Shown here: in pieces, positions 1 through 7,889 of the stretch | Position numbering within the stretch: the stretch's first letter is position 1 | How the letters are laid out: every line of letters starts with the position of its first letter | NCBI GenBank assembly: GCA_913777295.1 | Contig: CAJYRU010000283.1 | Span: 1 to 42,912 of the forward strand | Reading direction: 5' to 3' | Length of the DNA: 42,912 bases | From: an uncultured Sphingomonas sp. | GTDB taxonomy: Bacteria > Pseudomonadota > Alphaproteobacteria > Sphingomonadales > Sphingomonadaceae | Program-made: the position numbers and the translations under genes | Notes under the pieces: model-generated | What the model was told of the DNA's origin: nothing | Database searches by the model: none | The model's input: only the letters and a program-made list of their open reading frames with translations

Positions 1-21
1 CTGTGGCGCGCGGGACAATAG
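1..21 (+). CDS. C-terminal end of an upstream gene, possibly GTA gp8 (partial)
   Basis: One frame is open from the window edge to a TAG at 19-21, giving only six residues (LWRAGQ). In RcGTA-type clusters the gene before gp9 is gp8 (DUF3168 tail-completion protein), so this could be its last codons. Six residues cannot identify a protein, so the call rests on position alone. Confidence 0.25.
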   Translation: MWRAGQ

Positions 22-32
22 GGGGACGGGAC

Positions 33-197
33 ATGGCAATCGAAAAGGGAAGCGCCTTTCTGCTCAAGATCGGTGACGGGGCCGAGCCGCCCGCCTTCGC
101 CACGATGGCGGGGCTGCGCACCACGCAGCTGTCGATCAATGGCGAGACGGTGGTGGTGACCAGCAAGGATTCGGGCGGCTGGCGCGAATTGCTGTAG
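33..197 (+). pseudogene. GTA major tail protein gp9 (TP901-1 type), truncated by the prophage
   Basis: The ATG at 33 follows a GGGGGA ribosome site and starts MAIEKGSAFLLKIGDG, the typical N-terminus of GTA-cluster tail tube proteins of the TP901-1 family; ORF-track residues before it are read-through. The frame keeps the family-like stretch around SINGE and SKDSGGWRELL. It then meets a TAG at 195-197 that belongs to the phage end TGTAG. Only 53 codons are host DNA, whereas the family is usually about 135 residues. The C-terminal part is not found beyond the right end of the prophage, so the gene is broken, not merely interrupted. A functional GTA tail tube cannot be made from this copy. Confidence 0.85.
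193..197 (+). repeat. Left terminus of the prophage (TGTAG)
   Basis: The host gp9 frame ends at 192 and the phage begins TGTAG. The same five bases in inverted form (CTACA) close the right end at 41740-41744. The exact base is inferred from the TG/CA rule and from where gp9 similarity stops. Confidence 0.75.
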
Positions 198-398
198 GGG
201 GGCATGAACTGTAACACCGTGGGACGGCGGGATTGGCCGGGCCATTCTGGGCTATTCTGGGATGGGAATGGCTGAAAACGGGGCTTTTCGAGGCTGATCG
301 CCGGAAGTGTAACGCGTGTTACGGTTAGAGGGCCAAAATTGGCGTTGAAGCGCCCTTTCAACCCTATCGCCGGCCGTGATGTTACACTTCCGGTTTCC
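198..398. other. Non-coding left end; candidate transposase-binding region
   Basis: No gene is seen here. A related motif occurs three times. GAACTGTAACACCGTG is at 206-221 (+), GAAGTGTAACGCGTG at 304-318 (+), and GAAGTGTAACATCACG reads on the minus strand from 391 to 376. Mu-family transposases bind several sites near each end, so these are candidate A-binding sites. The motif does not match the repeats at the right end. Binding is inferred. Confidence 0.5.
301..393. repeat. Perfect 13-bp inverted repeat near the left end
   Basis: CCGGAAGTGTAAC at 301-313 is exactly inverted as GTTACACTTCCGG at 381-393, with 67 bp between. The first arm runs into a small palindrome, GTAAC-gcgt-GTTAC, at 309-322. 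The loop is too long and there is no U-tract, so a terminator is unlikely. A protein-binding function at the phage end fits better. Confidence 0.7.
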
Positions 399-2000
399 TC
401 AATATGGTACGATCGTCCCCGTCTGTTTCTGCCCGGTATAGGGCGAGGCGACCGTGTTGGGCACGCCATCGGGAGCGTTGACGTTGCGATAGTAGATCAC
501 GCCGCCAGGCCCGCCGCCCTGGGTGTTATTATAGGCCCCCAAGACATAATTCATCGGCCCCACGACGGTCAGACCGTCGACCCAGACCTTGGTCGTCTGC
601 GGCCCCGTCTCGTCGTAATAGCCCGCCGCCACCGCGACCGCCGATAGCTTGGCACTATCCTTGAGCGGTGCCACCAAGCCGCTGGACTCCTGCGTCGCAC
701 GGGTCGAGGGACCGACCGTCATCCCCAGTCGCCAGGATCGGGCATCGCCGATGTCATGGACGATCCGGTTCGTGTTGTAGCGATAGACCGTATTGACGCT
801 GACCCCGACCGAGTGGCGGTGCTGGGTCGAACCGTTGGCCGAGCCATCGTTTACCGTCTGCGTGAACCCGCCCCATTCGGCGATCGTGTCCAGCTCGTAC
901 CATGTGAAATAGCCGTTCTCGGTGCCCTCCGTGCCCGTGCCAAAGGCGTCGATTGCATAGTCCGACACGACCGCGCGTTCCCAGACCACCGACCCGGAGG
1001 TGGTGAACAAGCTCGCGCCATTGGTCACATAGCCCTGATAGGTGTCGACCATCGAAATCGCCCAGCCGGACCGATTGGGCCAGCCGTTGAGCTGGAAATA
1101 CCCGCCCCACTGGTCCACCCCCCGCATGTAGAGCGAGAAATTTAGGTCCGGCCCGATCGCGAGGTAAAGCTGCCGCCCCGTCGCGCTGATATGCAGGTCG
1201 GCATCCGGCGCGCGGTTGTCGGACAGGCGGACCCAGATGCGCTTGGCCGACGTGTCGAGGAAGAACGCACCCTTCCCGAAAGTGTCCGCCGCGCGGTTGA
1301 TTTCCGCGATCGGATTGGCCGCATTCGCCACGCCATCCACCGGCACCGTGAGCAGGCCAAGGGGCCGCCCGAAGCGGTTGGAATAGCGCTCGTCCCACAT
1401 TTGCCGGTCGACCGGCTGCGTCGTGTACGTCGCCACATAGACACGCGGGTCGGCGGTCGCGGTGAAGGTCGGCAGCGCCGCCTCGTGCGACGAGATGACC
1501 TGCGCCGCGCGGGTGAAGCGCCCGTCCGTCACGGGCAGCGGATTGCCCGAGGCATCGCACGGCTCGACGACGAGATTGCGCGCCCCCAGCCAGGCCCCAA
1601 AATCGTCGGGAATGCCCGACCCGTCGACATTGGTCGCACGGTAGATGCCCGCCTGGGCCAGTACGCGCACCACCTGGGCGGTGGACTGCGCGCCCGCGCG
1701 CACCATCGCTTGCCGCAAGGAGCGGCAGCGGTTGGCCCAGGACAGGCAGTCCTTGGAATTGTCGCCGCCCGGCCCGACGAAGATCGTGACGGTCGGCGTC
1801 GGTCGCCGGGTCGTCACGTCGAAGGTGTGGCGATAGGTCCCGTCCGCCCCCCGAATGACGGTGAACGGCGGGACATGGCCGAAGCCGTCCGGCGGCGGCA
1901 AGGCGGCGGTGCCGACCGGCTGTCCGCCGATCAGCGGCACGGTCTGGGCGGCGGCGGGGGCGGCGACCAGCGCCGCCAGCATCAGGAGAAAGGCGCGCAT
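399..2000 (-). CDS. Exported beta-helix-like protein at the prophage left end
   Basis: About 533 residues. The N-terminus MRAFLLMLAALVAAPAAAQ is a clear Sec signal peptide with an AXA-type cleavage site. The mature part has a segment resembling the start of right-handed beta-helix proteins (FVGPGGDNSKD, then an A/V-rich repeat region). Many Gly/Asn/Thr-rich short strands follow, as in polysaccharide-active or surface proteins. The ATG at 2000 overlaps the stop of the upstream gene (TGATG), so the two are probably translated together; the ORF-track start at 2003 is a GTG one codon earlier. It is the last gene of the leftward operon. It could be a secreted lysogenic-conversion protein or a virion spike. 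The signal peptide favours export from the lysogen. No catalytic residues can be assigned. Confidence 0.7.
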   Translation of the reverse strand: MRAFLLMLAALVAAPAAAQTVPLIGGQPVGTAALPPPDGFGHVPPFTVIRGADGTYRHTFDVTTRRPTPTVTIFVGPGGDNSKDCLSWANRCRSLRQAMVRAGAQSTAQVVRVLAQAGIYRATNVDGSGIPDDFGAWLGARNLVVEPCDASGNPLPVTDGRFTRAAQVISSHEAALPTFTATADPRVYVATYTTQPVDRQMWDERYSNRFGRPLGLLTVPVDGVANAANPIAEINRAADTFGKGAFFLDTSAKRIWVRLSDNRAPDADLHISATGRQLYLAIGPDLNFSLYMRGVDQWGGYFQLNGWPNRSGWAISMVDTYQGYVTNGASLFTTSGSVVWERAVVSDYAIDAFGTGTEGTENGYFTWYELDTIAEWGGFTQTVNDGSANGSTQHRHSVGVSVNTVYRYNTNRIVHDIGDARSWRLGMTVGPSTRATQESSGLVAPLKDSAKLSAVAVAAGYYDETGPQTTKVWVDGLTVVGPMNYVLGAYNNTQGGGPGGVIYYRNVNAPDGVPNTVASPYTGQKQTGTIVPY

Positions 2001-2455
2001 CACGGAATCCGGGCAAGAGTGACATTGCAGCCGGTCGTCCCGGCCAGGGTGACATCCACGATCGCGCTTGCGCCGACCGTCACCATGGTCCCGCCGCCGC
2101 TATCGGCCGCGTTGCGGGTCAGCATCGTGACCATGGTGACGCCATCCGGGCCGAGATAGCGCAGGGTCACGGTGCCGTAGGTCGAGCAGCCTTGGGTGAA
2201 GACGTAATTGCCGCCGAAGAGCGTCGCGGCGGACGACGGCACATTGGCCGTGGCCAGCCGGAACGCCTCGGCCCGCCCCGCGACGGGCAGCGGCGTCGCC
2301 GGGGTCACGCTGGTCGCGGGCGAGCCCGGCGCGCCGAAGGCGAGCGAGGATTGGGGAACGAAGCCGCCCGGCGCGGCGACCGGCTTCGTCTGGGCGGCGG
2401 CAACCCCAGGCGGGCCGAGCAGCGCCAGGGCGAGATAGAGCAATCGACGAGACAC
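2000..2455 (-). CDS. Small exported beta-rich protein of unknown function
   Basis: The best start is the GTG at 2455, preceded by GGAGG five bases upstream. It gives SRRLLYLALALLGPPGVAAAQ, a signal peptide, and about 151 residues in all. The track start at 2644 would put extra charged sequence in front of the signal and overlap the MuF gene. The mature part holds a stretch like a small beta-sandwich (TVTLRYLGPDG, ending LARIP), a pattern seen in accessory virion proteins next to tail genes. Two cysteines could form a disulphide. It is coupled to the beta-helix gene through TGATG, so the two likely act together. Function is unknown. Confidence 0.65.
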   Translation of the reverse strand: MSRRLLYLALALLGPPGVAAAQTKPVAAPGGFVPQSSLAFGAPGSPATSVTPATPLPVAGRAEAFRLATANVPSSAATLFGGNYVFTQGCSTYGTVTLRYLGPDGVTMVTMLTRNAADSGGGTMVTVGASAIVDVTLAGTTGCNVTLARIP

Positions 2456-2637
2456 ACAGACCTCCGAAGTGAGGCCGAGACGATGACGCCGATTTGCCCA
2501 CTTGTCGGGATGCGCTGACGCACCTAAATAGGTGATGTGCGCCGCGCGTGACACGGTGAATCTGCCAGCCGTAGGACCGGAGCAATCCGGGATCGCGTTG
2601 CGAGGGACGGCAGTCCTCGCCGCCCGGCGCACATCTC

Positions 2638-4437
2638 CTACCATGACGAGAGGCTTTCCAGCAGTGCCGCGAGTTCTTCGGCCTGCAAGACGCGCAGCGC
2701 GATAATTCCCAAGAGGCTGGGGCGCTTCGTTAGCCGAAGCATCGTCGCGCGTTCATCCGTGACATGGATCAGCACCGGATCGTCGCCATCGCGCAGAACG
2801 TGCGTAGGTCGTTCGACGAAATCGCCCAATCGGACATTCGCAAGGTCCACATCGGCGACCGTTTCACGCATGACGCTGGCGATGGGGCGCGCTGCCCGGA
2901 TCATGCGCCGCACTTCATCCGCAAGGGCGAGTGCAGGCGCTTCGCCCAGATGCTCGACCACTGCCGCAAAGCGGTCCGACGCGATGAAATCGTCCAGTGC
3001 GCGTTGCGTCGCGATCGGATCGGCCCGCGCCGCCTGCATCAAAGCTTCGGTTGCAAGCCGCCCCTTCTTTACGGTCGTCGTGCCATCCAGACCCTCCAGC
3101 GCGCCGATGGCGGTCGTGACCGGGCCGGGCGCAATGTCCGGCAATGCGGGGACCGGAGCCTGTCCACCGACCCGCTTGCCCGCTGCGATGTCGCGCAGCA
3201 ATTCACGCTCGCGCCCATAGCGGAAGCTTTGAAGGTACACTCTGTCGCGCGTGCCCGTCACCTTGATGACAGCGCATAGATAGCCATCGTCCTGCTTGTA
3301 GAGCACGAGGTGGTTGTCCCGATCTCGAATGATATGGTCCGGCTTGGCCCCCAATCCGGGCAGCTTTCGATAGTCGGCGACGGTCAATTCGCCGTGGCCA
3401 GCACTCCGTTCGGTCTTACCGAGCTGCTTGGCGAAGCTGTCGCTCGACAGCACCACGACGTGATTTTCTGCGCCCAGGAGGGAGCGCACCTCATCGGACA
3501 TGACCATCACCGGAAAGACGCCATTCGGCTCGGCCAGCGTCTCCAGAAAGGCGTCCGACTTGACCAGATCGGTCAGCACCGCGCGCGCCGCCTTGGGGTC
3601 GATCGGGGCCATGGCCTCCAGCGAGCGGGTCGCCTTTTCGGCGACCGCCTGCATCCCGAACGCCCCCGGATTATACGCGAAGCCAGGCCCGATCCCGACC
3701 GGCACCGCCTCGGGCTTGTCCGCGCCCTTGCGCCAGAAGGTGCGCAGCCGCCCGCCGACCTGCCCGTCTTCGGTCATCCACCCGATGCGGACCAGCTCGG
3801 CCTCGGTCGTGACGCGGTAGCCCAGCCGGTCGAGGTCGGCCTGGGAAAGCTGGCGCACCGAACAGCGGCACCCCCAGTCATTGGGCGGATAGAAGATCGC
3901 CCAGGCCGGATGGTCGACGGGCAGGATGATGCGGAACGGGAAAGCCGGGTCATTGCCGCCCCAGCGCCGATGCAGCGGCCGGGTCCGGTCGTCGCCGATC
4001 GACACGTACATCAGGTACGGCCGGACATCCTTCATCTCCTGAATGCGCTTCCACCGCCCGGCCGCGCGGCTGATGCGCAAATTGGTGTCGTAGATGGTCC
4101 GCAGGCGTCGGCCGCTGACGAAGACGGGGCCGGCGGTGCCGGTCAGCGCCTCATTCTCGACCATGCCCCACCACCCGGCCTTCTTCAGCTCGGGGACGAG
4201 GCCCGCCTTCCATTGCTCCAGCGTCCCGCCGTCGCGCATGACCTTGTCCAGCGACTGGCGGATGGTCGCCAGCAGGTCGAGATTGGCGACCTTGGCGACG
4301 GTAAAGGCGCGGGCGTGGTCGGCCTGCCACATCTCGGTCCAGTGGACGGTCGGGCGGAGCTTGTCCCGCGCCTCGAACGCCGCCACGGTGTCGGTGGCGG
4401 GGAGGTTGATGGTTGCGCGGAGCGAGGGGTCAGGCAT
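2638..4437 (-). CDS. MuF head morphogenesis protein with C-terminal PBECR-type nuclease/toxin domains
   Basis: 599 residues, about twice a simple MuF protein. Residues about 70-210 carry the Mu gpF/SPP1 gp7 signature (YDTNLRISRAAGRWKRIQEM, then DDRTRPLHRRWGG, ending WGCRCSV). These minor head proteins sit at the portal and can be packaged with DNA. Residues about 300-420 resemble the phage Barnase-EndoU-Colicin-RelE-like (PBECR) fold, with the motifs GHGELTVADYRKLP, PDHIIRD and AVIKVTGTRDRVYLQSF. Residues about 490-590 look like a diverged second copy (FVERPTHVLRDGDDPVLIHV) without the His/Lys-rich part. MuF-toxin fusions are known in polyvalent phage proteins. The domain calls are by motif recognition. 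The ATG overlaps the methyltransferase stop. Confidence 0.85.
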   Translation of the reverse strand: MPDPSLRATINLPATDTVAAFEARDKLRPTVHWTEMWQADHARAFTVAKVANLDLLATIRQSLDKVMRDGGTLEQWKAGLVPELKKAGWWGMVENEALTGTAGPVFVSGRRLRTIYDTNLRISRAAGRWKRIQEMKDVRPYLMYVSIGDDRTRPLHRRWGGNDPAFPFRIILPVDHPAWAIFYPPNDWGCRCSVRQLSQADLDRLGYRVTTEAELVRIGWMTEDGQVGGRLRTFWRKGADKPEAVPVGIGPGFAYNPGAFGMQAVAEKATRSLEAMAPIDPKAARAVLTDLVKSDAFLETLAEPNGVFPVMVMSDEVRSLLGAENHVVVLSSDSFAKQLGKTERSAGHGELTVADYRKLPGLGAKPDHIIRDRDNHLVLYKQDDGYLCAVIKVTGTRDRVYLQSFRYGRERELLRDIAAGKRVGGQAPVPALPDIAPGPVTTAIGALEGLDGTTTVKKGRLATEALMQAARADPIATQRALDDFIASDRFAAVVEHLGEAPALALADEVRRMIRAARPIASVMRETVADVDLANVRLGDFVERPTHVLRDGDDPVLIHVTDERATMLRLTKRPSLLGIIALRVLQAEELAALLESLSSW

Positions 4438-5170
4438 TGGCCGCCCGCTTCACGGCATAGAATTGGGCGATGCGATTGCAGGCGATCTCGAAATATTCCG
4501 GGTTGACCTCGCACCCGATGAATTTCCGTCCTGTTTGCAGTGCGGCCAGTCCGGTCGAGCCGGAGCCCATGAACGGGTCGGCGATCACCTCGCCACAAAT
4601 CTCTAGCATGTCGGCGAGCAGGGCAACCGGCTTGCCCGCGACGTGATGCTTGCGTTCCGAATTGACGGCGCGGCGGAATACGCCCGGCACGCACGGCCCG
4701 GCGTCGGCCATCGGCCCATTGCTTCCCCAGACCAGATACTCGGCCTGGTTGCGGTAGCGCCCGCGTTGGGGACGCGCGCCCTCCGTCTTGTCCCACACGG
4801 CCAGTCCGCGCCAGACCCAGCCGCCCGCCTGGATCGCGTCGGCCGTCGTCGGAAGCTGCCGCCAATCGGTGAAAGCGCCCAGGATCGCGCCTGGGCGGGC
4901 GATTTCCCGCGCAAGGCCCGTCCAGATCGCCGACCAATAGGCATAGCCGCGCTGGTCGCGATTATCGCCGCTGAAATCCGGGTACAGATGCCGCGACTCC
5001 GATCCCTGATACTTGACCGTCGTGCGGGCGGCGCGGTCCCCTCGGTACAGTCCGCCCGAGCTATAGGGCGGATCGGTGAGAACTGCGTCGATGACCGGGA
5101 GCTGCGGCAGCACAGACAGGCAATCGCCCAGATACAGGGTCGCATCGCCGATGGTTTCGACACGAATCAA
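4430..5170 (-). CDS. DNA methyltransferase, DPPY type (probable N6-adenine)
   Basis: About 246 residues. The catalytic motif DPPY is near residue 33 and the SAM-binding motif DPFMGSGSTG is near residue 197. Catalytic motif before SAM motif is the beta-class order of N6-adenine/N4-cytosine methylases. The C-terminal CEVNPEYFEIA stretch is typical of the family. No restriction partner is adjacent, so it is probably a solitary phage methylase protecting DNA or altering host regulation. The start is a TTG at 5170 that overlaps the preceding stop (TTGA) and has GAGG seven bases upstream. The recognition site cannot be read from sequence. Confidence 0.88.
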   Translation of the reverse strand: MIRVETIGDATLYLGDCLSVLPQLPVIDAVLTDPPYSSGGLYRGDRAARTTVKYQGSESRHLYPDFSGDNRDQRGYAYWSAIWTGLAREIARPGAILGAFTDWRQLPTTADAIQAGGWVWRGLAVWDKTEGARPQRGRYRNQAEYLVWGSNGPMADAGPCVPGVFRRAVNSERKHHVAGKPVALLADMLEICGEVIADPFMGSGSTGLAALQTGRKFIGCEVNPEYFEIACNRIAQFYAVKRAANA

Positions 5171-5346
5171 GAAAGCACCTCGTAAAACTCGATGTCATGG
5201 GGCCGCCCTGTCAGCGACCAGCGGCATCCGGTGCGGCCATCGGCAGGCCAGCCGCCGGGGACGCCGAAACGGTCGCCGTTCCGCAGCGTGCCGGTGACGC
5301 GCTTGGCCGTGGCCTCACGCGGACAATGTCCGGGGTTGCGCCTCAC
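5167..5346 (-). CDS. Small hypothetical phage protein (59 aa)
   Basis: The GTG at 5346 overlaps the stop of the upstream gene (GTGA) and the frame ends at a TGA that overlaps the methylase start, so it fits the operon exactly. The ORF track shows the frame running back to 5637, but that part lies inside the next gene. The protein begins MRRNPGHCPREATAKRV and ends DIEFYEVLS. No family is recognised. Confidence 0.6.
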   Translation of the reverse strand: MRRNPGHCPREATAKRVTGTLRNGDRFGVPGGWPADGRTGCRWSLTGRPHDIEFYEVLS

Positions 5347-5801
5347 AGCAGCCCCTCGGCCTGCGCGTCGCGATACTCGTCGCGCGCGTCGGCCATGCGG
5401 GCCTGGAACCAGGTCCAGGCATAGTCGGGGCCGCGTTCGCCGGTCGCAAGGACGTGGAAATGCAGGGCGATCGCGCTGGAGCGCGTCAGCTTGCCCGGCT
5501 CGGAATGGCGGTCGAGGAAGCGGCGCGCCTTGTCGAGCTGCGCCTCCATCTGCGCGGCCTGGTCGTCCCAGCGCTGACGGACCGCAGCGCGCAGGTCCCA
5601 GCCGGTCAGCCAGTGCCGAACGAGGTGGCGCGGGCATTCGGGCGGCGGCCGATCGCGACTGGGCGCGACCCAGCCCAAGGGCCGCCGGGCCTCGGACGGA
5701 TAGCTGTCGTCCAGGTCATTGATGCCCCGCCGGATCCAAGCGGCGGCGATTTCGCCGTCGTCCGGCTGGCGCTGGCGACGCGGCGGCGGGCGGCGCTTCA
5801 C
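5343..5801 (-). CDS. Hypothetical phage protein (152 aa)
   Basis: The GTG at 5801 overlaps the stop of the preceding gene (GTGA) and gives KRRPPPRRQ at the N-terminus. The track start at 6083 overlaps a better-supported gene. The protein is basic at first and later mostly helical (PRHLVRHWLTGWDLRAAVRQRW, then WTWFQARMADARDEYRD). No domain is recognised. It lies between portal and methylase genes, so it may serve late packaging or regulation; this is inference. Confidence 0.6.
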   Translation of the reverse strand: MKRRPPPRRQRQPDDGEIAAAWIRRGINDLDDSYPSEARRPLGWVAPSRDRPPPECPRHLVRHWLTGWDLRAAVRQRWDDQAAQMEAQLDKARRFLDRHSEPGKLTRSSAIALHFHVLATGERGPDYAWTWFQARMADARDEYRDAQAEGLL

Positions 5802-6145
5802 GGCTTCACCGTGTCGAGCATGTCGCGGCCCGCCTGGGACAGGCGCAGGAAGGGCATGGATTCGCTGTTGAGCGACCATGTCTTCAGCCCGAAATGCTCG
5901 ATCAGCGCGGGTCGGTCGCGGGCGCGTTGCAGCAGCGTTGCAAGGGTCCGCCAGCGCACCCCGGTCCGCAGCACGTCCGGGACGTGGCGCGGCGAGGTCG
6001 GATGCACCGCCAGCATGGCGCGACGCTGGGCGGGCGACAGCGCGGCCCAGCGAGCGTGGCGCTTGGCGTCGCAGGCCTCGCACGGGCAGCGGTCCTTGGG
6101 CGGAATGTGCGGGAGCGTGTCCCGGTCCCAGCGTGGCGCGGCCAT
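5798..6145 (-). CDS. Hypothetical protein with Cys pair (115 aa)
   Basis: The ATG at 6145 lies three bases after the stop of the DksA-like gene, so it is preferred over the track start at 6220, which would overlap that gene. Residues near 20-30 contain CPCEACDAKRHARW, which could bind zinc. The C-terminal half resembles a winged-helix fold (WRTLATLLQRARDRPALIEHFGL) ending in a short strand-rich tail. Function unknown. Confidence 0.6.
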   Translation of the reverse strand: MAAPRWDRDTLPHIPPKDRCPCEACDAKRHARWAALSPAQRRAMLAVHPTSPRHVPDVLRTGVRWRTLATLLQRARDRPALIEHFGLKTWSLNSESMPFLRLSQAGRDMLDTVKP

Positions 6146-6147
6146 GG

Positions 6148-6321
6148 TCAGCGCCGGTCCCGGCACGGCGCGCAGCGGCCGCCGATCAGGCGCGGCGAGG
6201 CCCAGCCGCATTCCCGGCATTCCCCGGCGACGCCCTTCGCCACCGGCTGGCGCGCGGCGGCGATCAGGCGCGACAGCGCGCGATCGGCGACGGCATTGGC
6301 CAGATCGACATCGTCGGCCAT
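6148..6321 (-). CDS. TraR/DksA-type C4 zinc-finger protein (57 aa)
   Basis: This gene is too short for the ORF track. The ATG at 6321 overlaps the portal stop (TGATG), and the TGA at 6148-6150 sits just ahead of the next ATG. The product starts MADDVDLANAVADRALSRLI and ends in a C-x2-C...C-x2-C finger (GECRECG, then CAPC). Short TraR/DksA-like proteins are common in Mu-like and other phages. Family members bind the RNA polymerase secondary channel and alter promoter choice. The acidic helical N-terminus and C4 finger fit; the role is inferred. Confidence 0.8.
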   Translation of the reverse strand: MADDVDLANAVADRALSRLIAAARQPVAKGVAGECRECGWASPRLIGGRCAPCRDRR

Positions 6322-7889
6322 CAGCGCGCCTCCGCGCCGGTCAGCGCCTGGACCTGGGCGGCGAAGGTCGCGCGCGCCAGCCGCTCGGCCAGGCGCTCGG
6401 CCGCGTCATCGGCGGCGGCGGCCTCCAGCGTGGCGATCGCGTCCTCGACCGATCCGGCCGCGCGGAGCTTGTCGACCAGCGGCGCGATCATCGCGGCGGC
6501 CGAGGCGGTCCAGCCGTCGTCCGCCATCGCCGCATCCACCGCATCGTCGATGTCGTCGCGGTTCGGACTGGCGGCGGGCTCGGCCAGCGCGATCGCCGGG
6601 TCGGCGGGCGCATCCTCGACCGGCGGCACGTCGTCATTGGCGGGCGGCGGCGCAGGTCGGGACGCCTGGGGATCGACCGGCGGCGGCGTCGCCGCGCGGA
6701 CATAGCCGTCGCCGTAGCGGTCCTTGAAGCTTTCCTCGGTCCGCACCCAGCCCAGCTCGGCCAGCGCCTTGTCCGTCTCGGCCGCCGTCTTGAGGTCGTC
6801 TTCCTTCTCGACGATCCGCACGACCGTCGGACTGGCGACATCCGCGCCGAAATTCAGGTCGGTCCACCAGCGCGCGGGGCCGGAATTGAAGGTGTCGGCG
6901 AGCAGATCGGCGTCGGCCTTCACCACCTCCAGCTTTACGTCGGCATGGACCTGCCCCTGCGCCTTGGACGACCCGTTGTCGGTGGTCATCGTCTGGGACA
7001 GGATGATCTTGGCGATGCAGCCGTCCATGTACCGGCACACGGCGGCGAAATCGGCCCCCGACTGGGCGAGCGTCAGCAACTCGACATCCATGCCCGCCGG
7101 GATGGCAAAGCCGGAGTCATTGGCGATCGCCTGGATCGCCATCAGCAGCTTGTCGATCTCCTTCGCGGACGAGCCGCGCGGATAGGTGCCCTTGGCGGTC
7201 GGCACCGAGAATTTGTCGAGGAAGATATTCCAGAAGCGGACGCCGTTCCGCTTGAACTGGACCGGCCAGTAAAGCCACTCGGCCAGGCCTTCGCCGTACA
7301 CCTGGTCGTCGTCGGTGCCCCCGGCGCGCACCACCCAGAATTTGCGGTCCGGCAGCACCTCGCCCTGCGGCGCGGCGCGGGTGAGCAGGCGCAGCCGGTC
7401 GTCCTTGTCGAAGCGGAAACGGCGCGCATGGCGGACATGGATCGGGCGGCACTTCGCGCCCGGCACCCAGTCCAGCAGGCCGTCGAGCGAACCCCAGTTC
7501 AGCTCGCCGACCGAGATGCCATAGAAGCTGGCCCACAGCATCTTTTCGGTGACGAGGTCCCAGCCGATCCGCTCCAGCGTCTCGGTCAGCGCCTCGGCCG
7601 CCTGGACCGAGCGAGGGTCGTCCTCGTCGCCGGGCAGCACGTCCCATTCGCGGCTGACCACCGCGCGGATGCGCTGTTCCATGCAGGACTTGACCTGATC
7701 GTCCTTGCGGATGCGCTCGTACACGCCCCAGTCGACCACGCCCCACAGGCGGCGATCGAGCGGCTGTTGCAGCTCCTGGACGAAGGGGCGCGTGATGTCG
7801 CGGCCATCGCCGGTCGAGGCGATTTCGTTCGTCAGGTCGGCCGGAAGGGCGGCGACTTTGCCGCCGCCCCGCTTGTTCTTTTTCGCCAT
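6321..7889 (-). CDS. Portal protein, DUF935 (Mu gp29-like)
   Basis: 522 residues from the ATG at 7889, which overlaps the terminase stop (TAATG). The track start, a TTG at 7895, adds two residues. Family hallmarks include ITRPFVQELQQPLDRRLWG, the DQVKSCMEQRIRAVVSREW region and a central Gly/Trp-rich stretch (YGISVGELNWG). The portal forms the dodecameric ring through which DNA is packaged, and it follows TerL as in Mu. The C-terminal 130 residues are Ala/Asp/Pro-rich and likely flexible. Confidence 0.92.
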   Translation of the reverse strand: MAKKNKRGGGKVAALPADLTNEIASTGDGRDITRPFVQELQQPLDRRLWGVVDWGVYERIRKDDQVKSCMEQRIRAVVSREWDVLPGDEDDPRSVQAAEALTETLERIGWDLVTEKMLWASFYGISVGELNWGSLDGLLDWVPGAKCRPIHVRHARRFRFDKDDRLRLLTRAAPQGEVLPDRKFWVVRAGGTDDDQVYGEGLAEWLYWPVQFKRNGVRFWNIFLDKFSVPTAKGTYPRGSSAKEIDKLLMAIQAIANDSGFAIPAGMDVELLTLAQSGADFAAVCRYMDGCIAKIILSQTMTTDNGSSKAQGQVHADVKLEVVKADADLLADTFNSGPARWWTDLNFGADVASPTVVRIVEKEDDLKTAAETDKALAELGWVRTEESFKDRYGDGYVRAATPPPVDPQASRPAPPPANDDVPPVEDAPADPAIALAEPAASPNRDDIDDAVDAAMADDGWTASAAAMIAPLVDKLRAAGSVEDAIATLEAAAADDAAERLAERLARATFAAQVQALTGAEAR

